A stretch of 64,000 nt of DNA, taken from positions 1-64,000 of the IMG/VR virus record IMGVR_UViG_3300034072_001021. One strand, given 5' to 3'. Under the pieces are notes generated by a model. It saw only the letters and a program-made list of their open reading frames with translations. It did no database searches and had not been told where the DNA came from. The first letter of the stretch is position 1, and each line of letters begins with the position of its first letter. The stretch comes from a virus. The translations under genes were made by a program, and so were the position numbers. Shown piece after piece: positions 1 to 8,635 of this stretch.

Positions 1-2
1 TC

Positions 3-131
3 AGTGCTCTGGTAGAGCGTGTTACTCTCTTGACCAATCCAGAGTTTGGCTTGAACAGCTTCAACATACACTTCGAAACCCCTTCACCCACCGAAAGAAA
101 GTACGAGAAACTAAAGGACCCTGCTAAATGA
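3..131 (+). CDS. C-terminal end of an upstream gene (partial, unknown)
   Basis: The first bases read as an open frame of 42 residues ending in TGA at 129-131; the other two + frames stop earlier. The stop overlaps the next start codon as ATGA, the usual arrangement in this genome, which supports it as the tail of a real gene cut by the window edge. The residues (for example NPEFGLNSFNIHFETPSP) match no family I know, so no function can be given. Confidence 0.55.
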   Translation, partial: SALVERVTLLTNPEFGLNSFNIHFETPSPTERKYEKLKDPAK

Positions 132-451
132 CGATAGCCCAGAAGAAACCCTTCCAGAAGCCGCAAGGTCAAGGTCAGCGTTTCAACTCCTTCGATCGCC
201 TGAAGGATGTTGCTCGTCCGCGTGCCGAAGATGACGCGGTCGTCCGTCGCAAACCCCAGCCTCAACCAGAACCTCTGGTATTCACTGGCCAACTCAACGC
301 CTGGTATAAGACCGAGCGCAACGGCCGTGAATCCCGAGTGTACCTGGTGGAAGTCAAGAAAGACGTGGCGTACTACAAGGAAAGTGCGGAAGACAAGCAC
401 AGCCAGCACATGAGCCTGGCTAAGTTCTTGAAGTTCTACAAGGCCGTCTGA
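128..451 (+). CDS. Small basic protein of unknown function
   Basis: 107 residues. Residues 1-50 are low-complexity, rich in Lys, Gln, Pro and Arg, and probably unstructured; residues 50-107 look like a small folded domain with alternating strands (for example VYLVEVKKDVAYY) and a C-terminal helix. The ATG overlaps the stop of the preceding partial gene, so the two are translationally coupled. It is the last gene of its unit, because a strong UUCG hairpin follows. The mix of a charged tail and a small domain would suit a nucleic-acid-binding accessory protein, but that is only inference. Confidence 0.7.
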   Translation: MTIAQKKPFQKPQGQGQRFNSFDRLKDVARPRAEDDAVVRRKPQPQPEPLVFTGQLNAWYKTERNGRESRVYLVEVKKDVAYYKESAEDKHSQHMSLAKFLKFYKAV

Positions 452-456
452 TGTGT

Positions 457-484
457 AGCGGGGAGGGCTTCGGCTCTCCCCGCT
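457..484 (+). terminator. Intrinsic terminator-like hairpin with UUCG loop
   Basis: A 12-bp GC-rich stem (arms 457-468 and 473-484, with one G-T pair) closed by TTCG. There is no long T-run after it, only TATGCG, so it may act as a terminator or as a 3' end protector. Confidence 0.65.
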
Positions 485-510
485 ATGCGTCTTGACCTCC
501 AGGTGACGAA

Positions 511-759
511 TTGAAAAACATACCGATTATCTTAGTCACAGGTAGTAGGCTCGTGTTATCCAGACACAGTCCACTCAACACATACTTGGTCATCGAGGAT
601 TTCGACATTATTGAACATGTTTCCAAAGCAGGTGTCGATTTTAAAGATTTCTCAGGTACCGAGAAAGAAGCCACTGTGGCCCAGACCAAGTTAATGAACC
701 ATCTGATCAAATGTGGACTCATTCTTCCTGTTATTGAGGAGACCACTAAACCCCATTGA
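511..759 (+). CDS. Small unknown protein, TTG start
   Basis: 82 residues starting at TTG, with AGGTG six bases upstream as the ribosome-binding site; no ATG lies near. The N-terminus (NIPIILVTGSRLVL) has a strand-like hydrophobic stretch, followed by a helical, acidic middle. It is first in its unit after the hairpin at 457-484 and directly precedes a predicted membrane protein. No family recognised. The rare start codon makes its reality a little less certain than that of its neighbours. Confidence 0.5.
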   Translation: MKNIPIILVTGSRLVLSRHSPLNTYLVIEDFDIIEHVSKAGVDFKDFSGTEKEATVAQTKLMNHLIKCGLILPVIEETTKPH

Positions 760-767
760 GGTGCATC

Positions 768-1154
768 GTGTATAGGAACGAAGTCAGTTTTATCATGTTT
801 CGTGGCATGTGGCTTGTAGCCACGCATTTCATTGTTGATCTTCAAACTGGCAAGCAGAACATTCGCTCCTATGACGGTGCCTTCTTCATGGGCAACAACA
901 TCACTAGAACGATGGTGATGTGGGAGTCTGAGAAACCAGCTACTTACGAGGAGATCTACGAACACGCTCCAGAACCGTGCATGCGACAGGAAGATTACCG
1001 TATTTACCTGGACATGCAGGAGAAAGTTTCTCGTCAATACGCTAAGGCCCAGGCCGAAGCAGCCAGGAAAGGTACGGAGTGGTTTCTTAGAGGGCTGGTC
1101 ATCCTCTTAGGTGCCGCACTGGTCGTTTATTCGCTCCATCTGATCCCCACCTAG
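768..1154 (+). CDS. Small C-terminally anchored membrane protein
   Basis: About 128 residues. The frame opens at a TTG (756) overlapping the previous stop, but GTG 768 has TGAGG six bases upstream and is preferred; ATG 795 is a third option. The body is soluble, with a charged helix around residues 80-105 rich in Lys, Gln and Ala. The C-terminus (WFLRGLVILLGAALVVYSLH) is a clear single membrane helix with Arg on the upstream side, so the protein is probably a tail-anchored inner-membrane protein. No family recognised. Confidence 0.6.
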   Translation: MYRNEVSFIMFRGMWLVATHFIVDLQTGKQNIRSYDGAFFMGNNITRTMVMWESEKPATYEEIYEHAPEPCMRQEDYRIYLDMQEKVSRQYAKAQAEAARKGTEWFLRGLVILLGAALVVYSLHLIPT

Positions 1155-1203
1155 TAAACAAAAAATAAACAAGGGTATCATGTAGATAACCAAAGGAGCG
1201 TTT

Positions 1204-1761
1204 ATGAACCAGTTCAAACAGGTCATTAACTTCGACAATCGTGGTGACCTCGAGGAAGCGTTCGCCAAAGGTCAGTTGAGCACTGACAGCCTCATTCGCG
1301 TGCTCGACGACGATGTGTTCTATCGTCTCGATCCGTCTGGTAAGGGCTTCATCGAGATCCAAGATCCGGCCTCGGAAGAGAACGACAACATCATGATCTG
1401 GTGGCAGGACAAGATTCATGTCCGCTGGAACAACATGCTGCGTGAGAAAGCCCAGACCGCAGAAATGCGCATCCCTGTACTGCCAGGTGCGATCACCATG
1501 GCGCTCGACACCATCAACGAAGGTACGCGCTTCGAGGGCCAGATGATCGTCCCTCTGCCGCTGCGTCATTCGTTCGATCCGGATGTGGTCAACGATGTAG
1601 TCGATAGTCAATCCCTGAAGAACATCCTGATGAAGCAATTCGTCGGTATTCCCTTCGAGATCTGCCACTACGACAAGATCAAGCACTATGGCGGCATCAT
1701 CACCACGCTCGATCTGCGTGAACCCGACCTGTGCCTGATGCGAGATCGCCTGAGTATCTGA
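1204..1761 (+). CDS. Unknown acidic phage protein
   Basis: 185 residues, with AAAGGAG placed correctly before the ATG. Mixed alpha/beta composition with several Trp residues near 60-75 (IMIWWQDKIHVRWNN) and no membrane segment or known motif. It opens a unit after a 49-base AT-rich gap (1155-1203) that contains an imperfect hairpin, GGTATC-ATGTA-GATAACC, which may be a leader. It runs into the SLOG-like gene with only three bases between them. Function unknown. Confidence 0.75.
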   Translation: MNQFKQVINFDNRGDLEEAFAKGQLSTDSLIRVLDDDVFYRLDPSGKGFIEIQDPASEENDNIMIWWQDKIHVRWNNMLREKAQTAEMRIPVLPGAITMALDTINEGTRFEGQMIVPLPLRHSFDPDVVNDVVDSQSLKNILMKQFVGIPFEICHYDKIKHYGGIITTLDLREPDLCLMRDRLSI

Positions 1762-1764
1762 TTC

Positions 1765-2391
1765 ATGGAACTCTGGCAATCGATGGGCTTGCGCTGGAAG
1801 TTCATCTGGTGTGGTGTAGGTAGTCGTGAGGTGCCTGACGAGATCATTAAGCTTCAGATCTGGGTCGGGCACTGCATGGCATTGTTGGGTGGTGTCCTGT
1901 CCACTGGAGATGCTCCTGGATCGGACAGCAACTTTACAATCGGATATGAGCGTGGTAAGTCTGAAGACATGCCGCCTGCTCAGATCTACTACACCTGCCT
2001 TAAAAACCAAAAGGGATTGAGTCACGACCCCGTTAAAGGTTATCACGAAGCTGAACAGTATTCGACACACGAACACTCTAAGGCAATTGCGTTTAAAGCC
2101 AGAGGTTCTTTTGAAGGACTGTTTGCATCTGGCATTGGTCTTCATTCCCGTAACCCAATGCAAGTATTGAGTCACACACTCGAACATCCCGTTTGGATAA
2201 TCGTGTTTTACGCTCAGCCAGTCGGCAAACGTGGGAACGTAAAAGGTGGAACCAACACTGCTGTTAAAGTGGCCACCATGTACGACGTAAAGAAAGTGAA
2301 TCTTTACGTGGAAGAGCAGCGTGATAAGTTTGTCACTTGGCTCACCGATCAACTAAACAAGAAAGGCATACCAGTGCCTTCGATGGAGTAG
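1765..2391 (+). CDS. SLOG/DprA-like Rossmann-fold protein
   Basis: 208 residues. Residues 14-55 read as a SLOG/DprA-like nucleotide-binding start: strand, then GSREVPDEI, a helix, then GGVLSTGDAPGSD followed by F and G. This resembles the signature of DprA, LOG and related families, in which a Gly-rich loop binds a nucleotide or nucleic acid. A second Gly-rich segment, VKGGTNTAVKVA, lies near residue 165, where these folds place the second loop. Phages commonly carry such SLOG-like proteins of unknown substrate. It sits directly before thymidylate kinase, so a nucleotide-related role is plausible, but this is inference. Its stop lies two bases before the tmk start. Confidence 0.65.
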   Translation: MELWQSMGLRWKFIWCGVGSREVPDEIIKLQIWVGHCMALLGGVLSTGDAPGSDSNFTIGYERGKSEDMPPAQIYYTCLKNQKGLSHDPVKGYHEAEQYSTHEHSKAIAFKARGSFEGLFASGIGLHSRNPMQVLSHTLEHPVWIIVFYAQPVGKRGNVKGGTNTAVKVATMYDVKKVNLYVEEQRDKFVTWLTDQLNKKGIPVPSME

Positions 2392-2393
2392 CA

Positions 2394-3059
2394 ATGTCGT
2401 CGAATAAAAAGGGATTCTTCCTGTGTCTTGAGGGGATCGATGGGGCTGGCAAGACCACGCTGCGCGAATGGATTGTCGAGTGGTTCAAGTCCCAAGGAAT
2501 TACCCCTGTCGTGACTCGTGAGCCTGGCGGTACACCGTTGGCCGAAAAGATCCGCAACATCATCCTGGCCGAACGTGACGAACACATGCCGCCGATGGCC
2601 GAAACTCATCTCTTCATGGCAGCTCGCTCCGTTCATCTGGAGAACCTGGTTAAGCCACGAGTTGAAGCAGGTGATCTGGTTATCAGTGATCGTTTCTGCG
2701 ACAGTACCTTCTGCTACCAGGGTGCTGGCCGGGGTATTCCACTCGGCCAACTGATCACCATGCACGAGATGAGTTTCGGTCGCACCTATCCGGATCTGAC
2801 TCTGGTACTCGACGGTCGTCCTGAAGTCTTCCGTGAGCGTATGGCCGTACGTGGTGAACAAGGTCTCAACCATTTCGACCGCATGGGTCAAGAATTCCAC
2901 GATGCATCTCGAGCAATGTACCGTGGTTTTGCAGAACAGTATCCTGAGCGCTACGCGTTGATCGATGCCGAGCAACCGTTCGATCAAGTCTGCTCCCAGG
3001 TGATCACTCACCTGATGCGTATCGATGGCATTGTTCGCCGCCGTCCTGAAGTTAACTGA
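2394..3059 (+). CDS. tmk: Thymidylate kinase
   Basis: 221 residues, the usual size for bacterial and phage dTMP kinases. It phosphorylates dTMP to dTDP with ATP in the cytoplasm, feeding dTTP synthesis for phage replication. Visible motifs: the Walker A loop GIDGAGKT at residues 14-21, TREPGGT at about 41-47 (dTMP and phosphate binding), SDRFCDST with the DR(Y/F) motif near residue 100, and the YQGAGRG segment after it. The frame is open further upstream, but ATG 2394 with GGAG at 2385-2388 gives the normal N-terminus. It works with the thymidylate synthase and DHFR-like genes of this window. A strong hairpin follows the gene. Confidence 0.95.
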   Translation: MSSNKKGFFLCLEGIDGAGKTTLREWIVEWFKSQGITPVVTREPGGTPLAEKIRNIILAERDEHMPPMAETHLFMAARSVHLENLVKPRVEAGDLVISDRFCDSTFCYQGAGRGIPLGQLITMHEMSFGRTYPDLTLVLDGRPEVFRERMAVRGEQGLNHFDRMGQEFHDASRAMYRGFAEQYPERYALIDAEQPFDQVCSQVITHLMRIDGIVRRRPEVN

Positions 3060-3063
3060 ATAG

Positions 3064-3090
3064 GAGAGTGGTGGCACTGCCACCACTCTC
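3064..3090 (+). terminator. Intrinsic terminator after tmk
   Basis: Perfect 13-bp stem (3064-3076 with 3078-3090) and a minimal loop, followed by TTCTGCCTTTT. Confidence 0.75.
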
Positions 3091-3114
3091 TTCTGCCTTT
3101 TGACGGAGATAATC

Positions 3115-3507
3115 ATGTCTAACAAAGCACAGAAGCTGGCCGAGGCAATCACTGCAATTGAGACCAATATAACCTTGGTTGAGCAATTGGCTCAGGAAGC
3201 ACTGGCAGAAGGCGACTTCAATTTCGTTGATGACTTCCGTGATAAACGAGGTGGTAACCTTCAAGAAACGGGTGTCCTCATGGCAGCATTTGCCAAACGC
3301 ATGGCAGGTCATCTGAACACTCTCGGTAACGTCCTCTATATCCGCGAGATGGAAAGTACCAAGACGCCTTCCGACTGGCGCATGCACGCCGATAACGGCA
3401 AGAAGGTCGATGCTATCAAATCACTGAGGGAATGGACTGGTTCTAATTTCCTGTCCCTTTCCGAAGCTGTCAGCGTAGTTGACGCATATATCCAAAAACC
3501 GTTCTAA
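3115..3507 (+). CDS. Unknown helical protein
   Basis: 130 residues from ATG 3115, chosen because GGAG lies seven bases upstream; the TTG at 3100 is not needed. The first 60 residues are strongly helical and alternate charged and hydrophobic residues (AQKLAEAITAIETNITLVEQ). The C-terminal part, after a charged loop, has another helix pair. The helical N-terminus suggests oligomerisation. No known family. The stop is ten bases before the next start, in the same unit. Confidence 0.7.
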   Translation: MSNKAQKLAEAITAIETNITLVEQLAQEALAEGDFNFVDDFRDKRGGNLQETGVLMAAFAKRMAGHLNTLGNVLYIREMESTKTPSDWRMHADNGKKVDAIKSLREWTGSNFLSLSEAVSVVDAYIQKPF

Positions 3508-3517
3508 GGGGAACAAC

Positions 3518-4183
3518 ATGCACACATCTACTGTATCTTACCATCGTCTGTACTTCCGCAACATCGACAAGGCACCGAACGACTTCGCTCGTCTGGTTGA
3601 TGAGCTGGATATGGAAGCAACTGATCGTCCTGACGTGTTCGATATCGTCTTTGACGAGGGGTACTCTCTCTGTCTGGACGATGCCATCTATTCGCTGTTC
3701 CCTGAGAACAAGCTAGATGGTGATCCGGATAACTATCCCATCGAGCTATTGCTGTCGATGCTGAACACCATGGCACGGGATCAGGGCGTCAAGCTTCACA
3801 CCAACCTGTTCACCCGTACTGCCGAGAACGCTCCGTTCGATACTGACATTCAGCCAGATGAACTGTTCGACCTGATCAACACTCTCTCGAACGGTTACGA
3901 GCTGATCGGTATCTATACCGAGTGGGCGATGTTCAGCAACAAAAACGTATACGGTGCTCACAGCGGTGGTGCGGTGGTATCGACTCGTGAGTTCTCCCTG
4001 CCGACTACCATTCGTGGTGATCTGGCTGAAGAGATCATCATGAAGTTCTCCAACGAGTCCCCTGAAGAACTGGCTGACTTTTATGTCGACCAGTTCATCA
4101 AGCCTCGTATCGATCACATCGTCAGTGAACCTTTCAAGAACGCAGTCTTCGATGCCTTGCGGCGCCTGACAAGTTCTTGCTAG
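3518..4183 (+). CDS. Unknown protein
   Basis: 221 residues starting at ATG 3518 behind AAGGGG; the longer reading from TTG 3479 would overlap the previous gene without gaining a ribosome-binding site. Acidic, with alternating strands and helices and no membrane segment. The middle contains GAHSGGAVVSTREFSLP, which looks like a structured loop. No family recognised. Last gene before the hairpin at 4191. Confidence 0.75.
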   Translation: MHTSTVSYHRLYFRNIDKAPNDFARLVDELDMEATDRPDVFDIVFDEGYSLCLDDAIYSLFPENKLDGDPDNYPIELLLSMLNTMARDQGVKLHTNLFTRTAENAPFDTDIQPDELFDLINTLSNGYELIGIYTEWAMFSNKNVYGAHSGGAVVSTREFSLPTTIRGDLAEEIIMKFSNESPEELADFYVDQFIKPRIDHIVSEPFKNAVFDALRRLTSSC

Positions 4184-4190
4184 TCAACAT

Positions 4191-4214
4191 AGAGAGCGGC
4201 CTAGGCCGCTCTCT
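4191..4214 (+). terminator. Hairpin terminator
   Basis: Self-complementary GC-rich stem AGAGAGCGGCC/GGCCGCTCTCT. It belongs to the family with outer CATAGA/TCTATG-like bases and has no T-run. Confidence 0.55.
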
Positions 4215-4232
4215 CTAAGCGTAGGACACGTC

Positions 4233-5039
4233 ATGGAAAACAAATACCTGGAGTGCATGGCAGAATGTAAACGTCGTGTAGACGAGCGCAAGAGCCGCAA
4301 GAAAGACCACATCACAGACTCTCTCGAAATCTTGAAGGGGTCGAAGCGATTCATCATCGACGATGTTGACGGACTTATCGATTTCGGTAAAGTCCACCGT
4401 GCAGACAACCTGATGCTCCCGTTCAAATCGGTGGCAATTGAAACTCAGGGGCTGCGCAAAGATCCAGAGAAGAACTGGATTGGCGATACTGTCACCATCG
4501 TTAAACAAGTATCTGACAAAGAAATCTCACTGGCCGTATATTCGCGGATCAATGCCGAGAAAAAATGGGGCCGTCTGATGTCAGAAATCACTGTCAAACT
4601 GAACGACCGTGGTCTGTTTGATATCGGTTGTCGTCTTGTCGGCCCTAAGCTGAAACGTAAAGAAAAGACTGCCACCCAACAGACCATCAAGAACTACGCT
4701 GGTTCGTTAACCGCCGTGGTCTTTGGACTTATCTCGTTCCTGCAGAGAGAACCTAACGAGATCGTTTCAAGCAAACAACAACGAGACCGTAACCCAAGTA
4801 CTGCTAAACTGCCAGCTAGCGCAGACGCGTACATGACAGTGGTACTCGATCCCACCAAACGCACCAAAGGCAAATCTAAGGGCGGTACTCATGCTTCCCC
4901 TAGAGCCCATGAAAGAAGAGGATTCTGGCGCACAAGTAAGTGCGGAGTTAAACACTGGGTAGGTCCCACTATCGTTAATCCTTCGGCAGGTGCCATGGTC
5001 GTTAAAGACTATGTCATCAGTACATCGTCTGCAGCTTGA
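4233..5039 (+). CDS. Unknown protein with conserved basic C-terminal HERRGxWRxxK motif
   Basis: 268 residues. Residues 1-150 form an alpha/beta region beginning with a Lys/Arg-rich helix; a possible amphipathic helix follows near 165. The C-terminal third is basic and contains ASPRAHERRGFWRTSKCG followed by VKHWVGPTIVN. I have seen this arrangement (HxRRGHWR, then a G-x-x-x-W-V-x-P pattern) at the end of several phage and plasmid proteins, where it is conserved but of unknown role; the cluster of Arg, His and aromatic residues would suit nucleic-acid binding. First gene of the unit that runs to 7945. Its function is not established. Confidence 0.75.
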   Translation: MENKYLECMAECKRRVDERKSRKKDHITDSLEILKGSKRFIIDDVDGLIDFGKVHRADNLMLPFKSVAIETQGLRKDPEKNWIGDTVTIVKQVSDKEISLAVYSRINAEKKWGRLMSEITVKLNDRGLFDIGCRLVGPKLKRKEKTATQQTIKNYAGSLTAVVFGLISFLQREPNEIVSSKQQRDRNPSTAKLPASADAYMTVVLDPTKRTKGKSKGGTHASPRAHERRGFWRTSKCGVKHWVGPTIVNPSAGAMVVKDYVISTSSAA

Positions 5040-5049
5040 GATTTAGGTT

Positions 5050-5730
5050 ATGGAAGAAGAAAACGTTATTCAATATGACACCTTGGAGCAAGAGTCGGCT
5101 GTGCTGGCCATGTTCCAAGATATCAAGAACCCCAATGCCAAAAAGGTAAAGAAACTCGCAGCACGGTTGCACAACGAACTTCCCCTCGATATCCAGAAGC
5201 GTCTGTGCCGCGATATCTATCGCGCCGACGATCCTGTCAAATACCTTAACTCGTGCATCAACAAGATCCATGATTGTGCCATCCTCGTTAAGCAGTTTAT
5301 CGAGGAAGGTAAGCACGGCATGATCTTCACTGGTAAGAATGGTACAGACATCTACCCCATTCAGTTGGATACACGTTCCAACTGGCTGGAAGAAGGTAAA
5401 CGCTGGGACCCTGAGCAAGAGATGATCATCCAGCACGAGTCCGTCAGTAGCTGGATGAAGGAACATGACAAAGGTTACTTCTTCGGCAAGGTAGTGTTGT
5501 TCCCTACGTTCGGTTTCTCTGGTGAGCCGCGTATCATCGAGATGTCCTGCGGCGACACTGAGGGCATGATCAAATACCCTGGCACTAACTTCTACGTCAA
5601 GAAAGGTGCTGACCTAGACGTGAAAGCTGTAGCCCGTGCTCAACTGGATCTGGCAGAACACCGTCGTCAGAAGTCGGCACTGCTCGAACAGCAACTTAAG
5701 GCAGAGTTTGCCAAACTTAACAAGGAGTAG
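5050..5730 (+). CDS. Unknown protein with C-terminal coiled coil
   Basis: 226 residues, ten bases downstream of the previous stop and behind only a weak AGG. Residues 1-90 are helical and charged; the centre has several strands (for example YFFGKVVLFPTFGFSGE). The last 35 residues (RAQLDLAEHRRQKSALLEQQ onward) form a likely coiled coil, so the protein may oligomerise or bind a partner. No catalytic motif is visible. Confidence 0.75.
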   Translation: MEEENVIQYDTLEQESAVLAMFQDIKNPNAKKVKKLAARLHNELPLDIQKRLCRDIYRADDPVKYLNSCINKIHDCAILVKQFIEEGKHGMIFTGKNGTDIYPIQLDTRSNWLEEGKRWDPEQEMIIQHESVSSWMKEHDKGYFFGKVVLFPTFGFSGEPRIIEMSCGDTEGMIKYPGTNFYVKKGADLDVKAVARAQLDLAEHRRQKSALLEQQLKAEFAKLNKE

Positions 5731-5732
5731 AC

Positions 5733-6359
5733 ATGTCTAACAAACTGTTCATCGAGAACAACCAGGCAGTACGCGATGGCATGACGCTCCGTCGTTTCAA
5801 CTGGGATGCATCTGGTGCGTACCACATGGATGAATGGATCATGGATCATCTGGATATCGCCGAAGAATGTCCTGAGGGCTATCGTCCGGCAACTATCCAC
5901 ATCGTCCCATACACGATCGCAAATGGTCAAATCGTCTACTGGGCGTTCTCAGGCGCTCAACTTGCCACGGTGTATTCGTCGTTGCTGATTGAACCGGTTG
6001 ACTTCGTGGCCCGTGACGAGCAGAAAGATCGTACCATGTCCTTCTGCAAGACGGTGATCGGCAAGATCCTGCGCGTACTGGATCAACACCACATCAGTCT
6101 CCGAGTGAAGACCAACCAATTCCATTTCCCTGCGGTGATCGACGGTGAAGTGGTATGGGCTGTTGAGATCAAGGCATCTACTGCTGAAGATGAGAAAAAT
6201 CTCATCCAGCAACTCGGCACACCAATCGGCCAAATGAGGGCGTTCGAATTCGACAATCCGATTGTCCAGTTCGACTCCCTGTCGATCAAGATCGTCAACT
6301 ACAAAAAGGACAACCCTTCGTCGAAAGACATGATGAAGGAACCTGAGGGGGATGTGTGA
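5733..6359 (+). CDS. Unknown protein
   Basis: 208 residues. Alpha/beta, with two well-formed hydrophobic strands near 50-75 (PATIHIVPYTIANGQIVYWAF) and a charged C-terminus. It is translationally coupled to the next gene (GTGTGA overlap at 6356-6359) and two bases after the previous stop, so the three genes 5050-7084 are probably made in a fixed ratio. No family recognised. Confidence 0.75.
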   Translation: MSNKLFIENNQAVRDGMTLRRFNWDASGAYHMDEWIMDHLDIAEECPEGYRPATIHIVPYTIANGQIVYWAFSGAQLATVYSSLLIEPVDFVARDEQKDRTMSFCKTVIGKILRVLDQHHISLRVKTNQFHFPAVIDGEVVWAVEIKASTAEDEKNLIQQLGTPIGQMRAFEFDNPIVQFDSLSIKIVNYKKDNPSSKDMMKEPEGDV

Positions 6360-7084
6360 AATACGACAACGTCAGCGGGGCAATTGCGTTCCGTAAGCTA
6401 CTTGACCGTTACAACCATGACGATATCTTCCCGGAGGCTCGTCTGTCGCTCTACAGCATGGTCTCGGTAGTCGAGGCTTATCGCGTAATGAACGACTACC
6501 ATCCGGAAGGTATCGTTCCAGGCATTCGTTATGACGGTGTGATGCTGATTCGTGACAGCACTAACATCAGCATCAAGGACGGGCTGTACATGGACTGGAT
6601 CATCCAGGTCAAAGACAATCTCGACATGGTCTTTAAGGAGATTCGTGTTGCAGGGCGCCACGAGTCCATGAAACCCCTGATGGACGACCCTGCCCTGGTG
6701 CGGTTTGCTGATCAAGAAACAGACAGTCTTAATTTCAAGGATGTTCCTGCCGGCCTGGTGGTCGATCCGACTTATCTACTGACTGGCTATGCGGACTGTC
6801 TGGCTGCGTTGTTGTTCAATAACGACAACATCGTTGAAGTTGAACGGGCGATCACTGCACTGGATCTCGAGATCACGCAGAACATCGAAGTAGCTATCAA
6901 TGGGGTGATGCACTGTATCATCGAACCAGGTGACACACTGCGCATCGACGGGTGCCCTGATTCCTACGATTACATCAAGGTCTATGCTGTCATGGCTGCC
7001 ATGAGCCAGAAGATCTATTCGATGAATATCGTTCTGGATCGTGCGGCGGCGATATCGCCGATTTTCGCAGTCGAGCCTCTTTAA
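6356..7084 (+). CDS. Unknown protein, GTG start
   Basis: 242 residues. The GTG overlaps the preceding TGA, and GAGGGG lies just upstream. Acidic alpha/beta composition with no membrane segments; the C-terminal 60 residues have alternating strands and helices. The size and strand order resemble the preceding protein only loosely. Function unknown. Confidence 0.7.
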   Translation: MKYDNVSGAIAFRKLLDRYNHDDIFPEARLSLYSMVSVVEAYRVMNDYHPEGIVPGIRYDGVMLIRDSTNISIKDGLYMDWIIQVKDNLDMVFKEIRVAGRHESMKPLMDDPALVRFADQETDSLNFKDVPAGLVVDPTYLLTGYADCLAALLFNNDNIVEVERAITALDLEITQNIEVAINGVMHCIIEPGDTLRIDGCPDSYDYIKVYAVMAAMSQKIYSMNIVLDRAAAISPIFAVEPL

Positions 7085-7130
7085 AGATGGAAATGAGTGA
7101 TCTTATGACGTACAACCACGAGGTATGATC

Positions 7131-7640
7131 ATGGATCACTCATCTCCTGTCGTTTGGGCCAAACACCTTGTAAAGGCAGCCATTGAGTACTTCTGTGAAC
7201 GGAAGACTCGTTGCGGTATCCTGATCGATAACAGTATTCTTAAAGACGGTGTTCTGACCTCCATATCTGAACATCGTACAGACTTCATCATTTGCATAGC
7301 TCCTGGCTATGTGACTCAGATGGAGTATGGTCCGACGGAACTCGACATCACAGTCAAGTTTGATGACAGATGGCATGCCATGACGATCCCTTATGAAGCG
7401 ATCTTAATGGTGCTTGCTGTGGGCGCTAATAAGGTGGTCTCTGAAGAAGGCTACTTGAACATGATCAGTGTTCCGCCAGTCGTCTATCCCACCAACTCCA
7501 ATTATGTCCGTCGACAACAAGAATCTCGTCGCGTCATTGATGAGACTCAGGCTATTGAAGGTCAGCCGAAGCAGGAAGAACTGCTCTCTGACGTCAATGT
7601 CCATTTGTTCAATCGTCGTCGCAGTGATACAGGCTCGTAA
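7131..7640 (+). CDS. Unknown protein
   Basis: 169 residues from ATG 7131, eight bases after CGAGG; ATG 7125 is the alternative but leaves only two bases of spacing. A 13-codon micro-frame (7087-7128) ends just before this start and could be a leader peptide, but nothing else supports it. The protein has a basic, Arg- and Gln-rich C-terminus. Its stop overlaps the next start (TAATG). Confidence 0.65.
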   Translation: MDHSSPVVWAKHLVKAAIEYFCERKTRCGILIDNSILKDGVLTSISEHRTDFIICIAPGYVTQMEYGPTELDITVKFDDRWHAMTIPYEAILMVLAVGANKVVSEEGYLNMISVPPVVYPTNSNYVRRQQESRRVIDETQAIEGQPKQEELLSDVNVHLFNRRRSDTGS

Positions 7641-7945
7641 TGATCAAACAACTATTTAACGACACCTTCGATGAAATGGAAGGTTTCACGCAAGACCTCG
7701 AGAAAGAAAAGTCGGTCACTGCATTGATTGAAATGAAGTCCCTGTGGCGGATCATGAAATCCGTACAGATCAAGTATGTCAAAGATCTAGACGAAGAGCG
7801 TCTGATTCGGTTGGATAGAATCGTTGCTCGTCTTGAGATCAAGGACGTAGTCGCTACAGCCTTCAGTGAACATGAAGTTGTTGGTATCCTTACAGGTTTC
7901 AAAGACACCTGTGGATTCCGGCACGAACAAGTTACATCGGAGTAA
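7640..7945 (+). CDS. Small helical unknown protein
   Basis: 101 residues, predicted almost all helix: EMEGFTQDLEKEKSVTALIE and following heptad-like stretches suggest a coiled coil. Coupled by TAATG to the gene before it. No recognised domain. Confidence 0.7.
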   Translation: MIKQLFNDTFDEMEGFTQDLEKEKSVTALIEMKSLWRIMKSVQIKYVKDLDEERLIRLDRIVARLEIKDVVATAFSEHEVVGILTGFKDTCGFRHEQVTSE

Positions 7946-7980
7946 TCCGAATAAACCAGAAGCAACAATAAGGGGAAACC

Positions 7981-8634
7981 ATGAATATGCAAGTCATTCT
8001 GCCTGAGGATTCGAAGCCGAGCGTGTTCTTCGATCATCCGATCTGCTATATCAACGATTACGCAGCCGTTGAGCGTATCGTCGAGAAGATGACGAATATT
8101 CGCCAGTTCGTGGTGATCGCGGAGTCCGGTCTGAAGATCCCGCCCAAGATCAACCAGTACATCAAAGAGAAACGTGTCCAGGTGGTGCGCATTCGTGCGT
8201 CTGGTTCGTGGAACTCGCTGTATCGGCTCATTGCCGAATACGAGATCCTCAAGAACAAAGGCCAGTGCACGGAAGTAGAGGACATCATGTTCCTTTCCTT
8301 CCACAGCGCTCACGACATCTCGTCGGGCATGAAACGTCATCGAGCATTCGCTCAGTTGACCTGCCGTGAGCTGTACTACCTGTCGTTCATCGACAACCTC
8401 GATGTATCCATGGAAACGATCGAGCACACGCTGTCGATCATGCCGAACGTAGCCAGTTCGGTTTCCTACGGTGCGTTGTCGGTTGAACAACGTTTCAAGC
8501 TCAGTGCGTTTGAGTTCAGCCGCTACATGCGTCCTGTTCACTGCACTGAGTCGCTCGACCTTCTGTTCAAGGCCATCCCCTTCTACGAACGGAACCAGAA
8601 ACCTCTGGCTGAGCTGACCAAGCAGACCGCTTGA
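7981..8634 (+). CDS. Unknown protein
   Basis: 217 residues with AAGGGG before the ATG. The N-terminal half looks like an alpha/beta (Rossmann-like) arrangement, with RQFVVIAESGLKIPPKI followed by KRVQVVRIRASGSW; the C-terminal half is helical. No nucleotide-binding signature is clear. Ends the unit before a strong hairpin. Confidence 0.75.
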   Translation: MNMQVILPEDSKPSVFFDHPICYINDYAAVERIVEKMTNIRQFVVIAESGLKIPPKINQYIKEKRVQVVRIRASGSWNSLYRLIAEYEILKNKGQCTEVEDIMFLSFHSAHDISSGMKRHRAFAQLTCRELYYLSFIDNLDVSMETIEHTLSIMPNVASSVSYGALSVEQRFKLSAFEFSRYMRPVHCTESLDLLFKAIPFYERNQKPLAELTKQTA

Positions 8635-8635
8635 C

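Noticed and set aside
1099-2352. 417-residue minus-strand open frame
   Set aside because: Covers two well-supported + genes and their spacer; no ribosome-binding site and no family likeness.
7087-7128. 13-codon micro-gene overlapping the next start
   Set aside because: No recognisable ribosome-binding site and no conserved content; kept only as a possible leader in the note for 7131.
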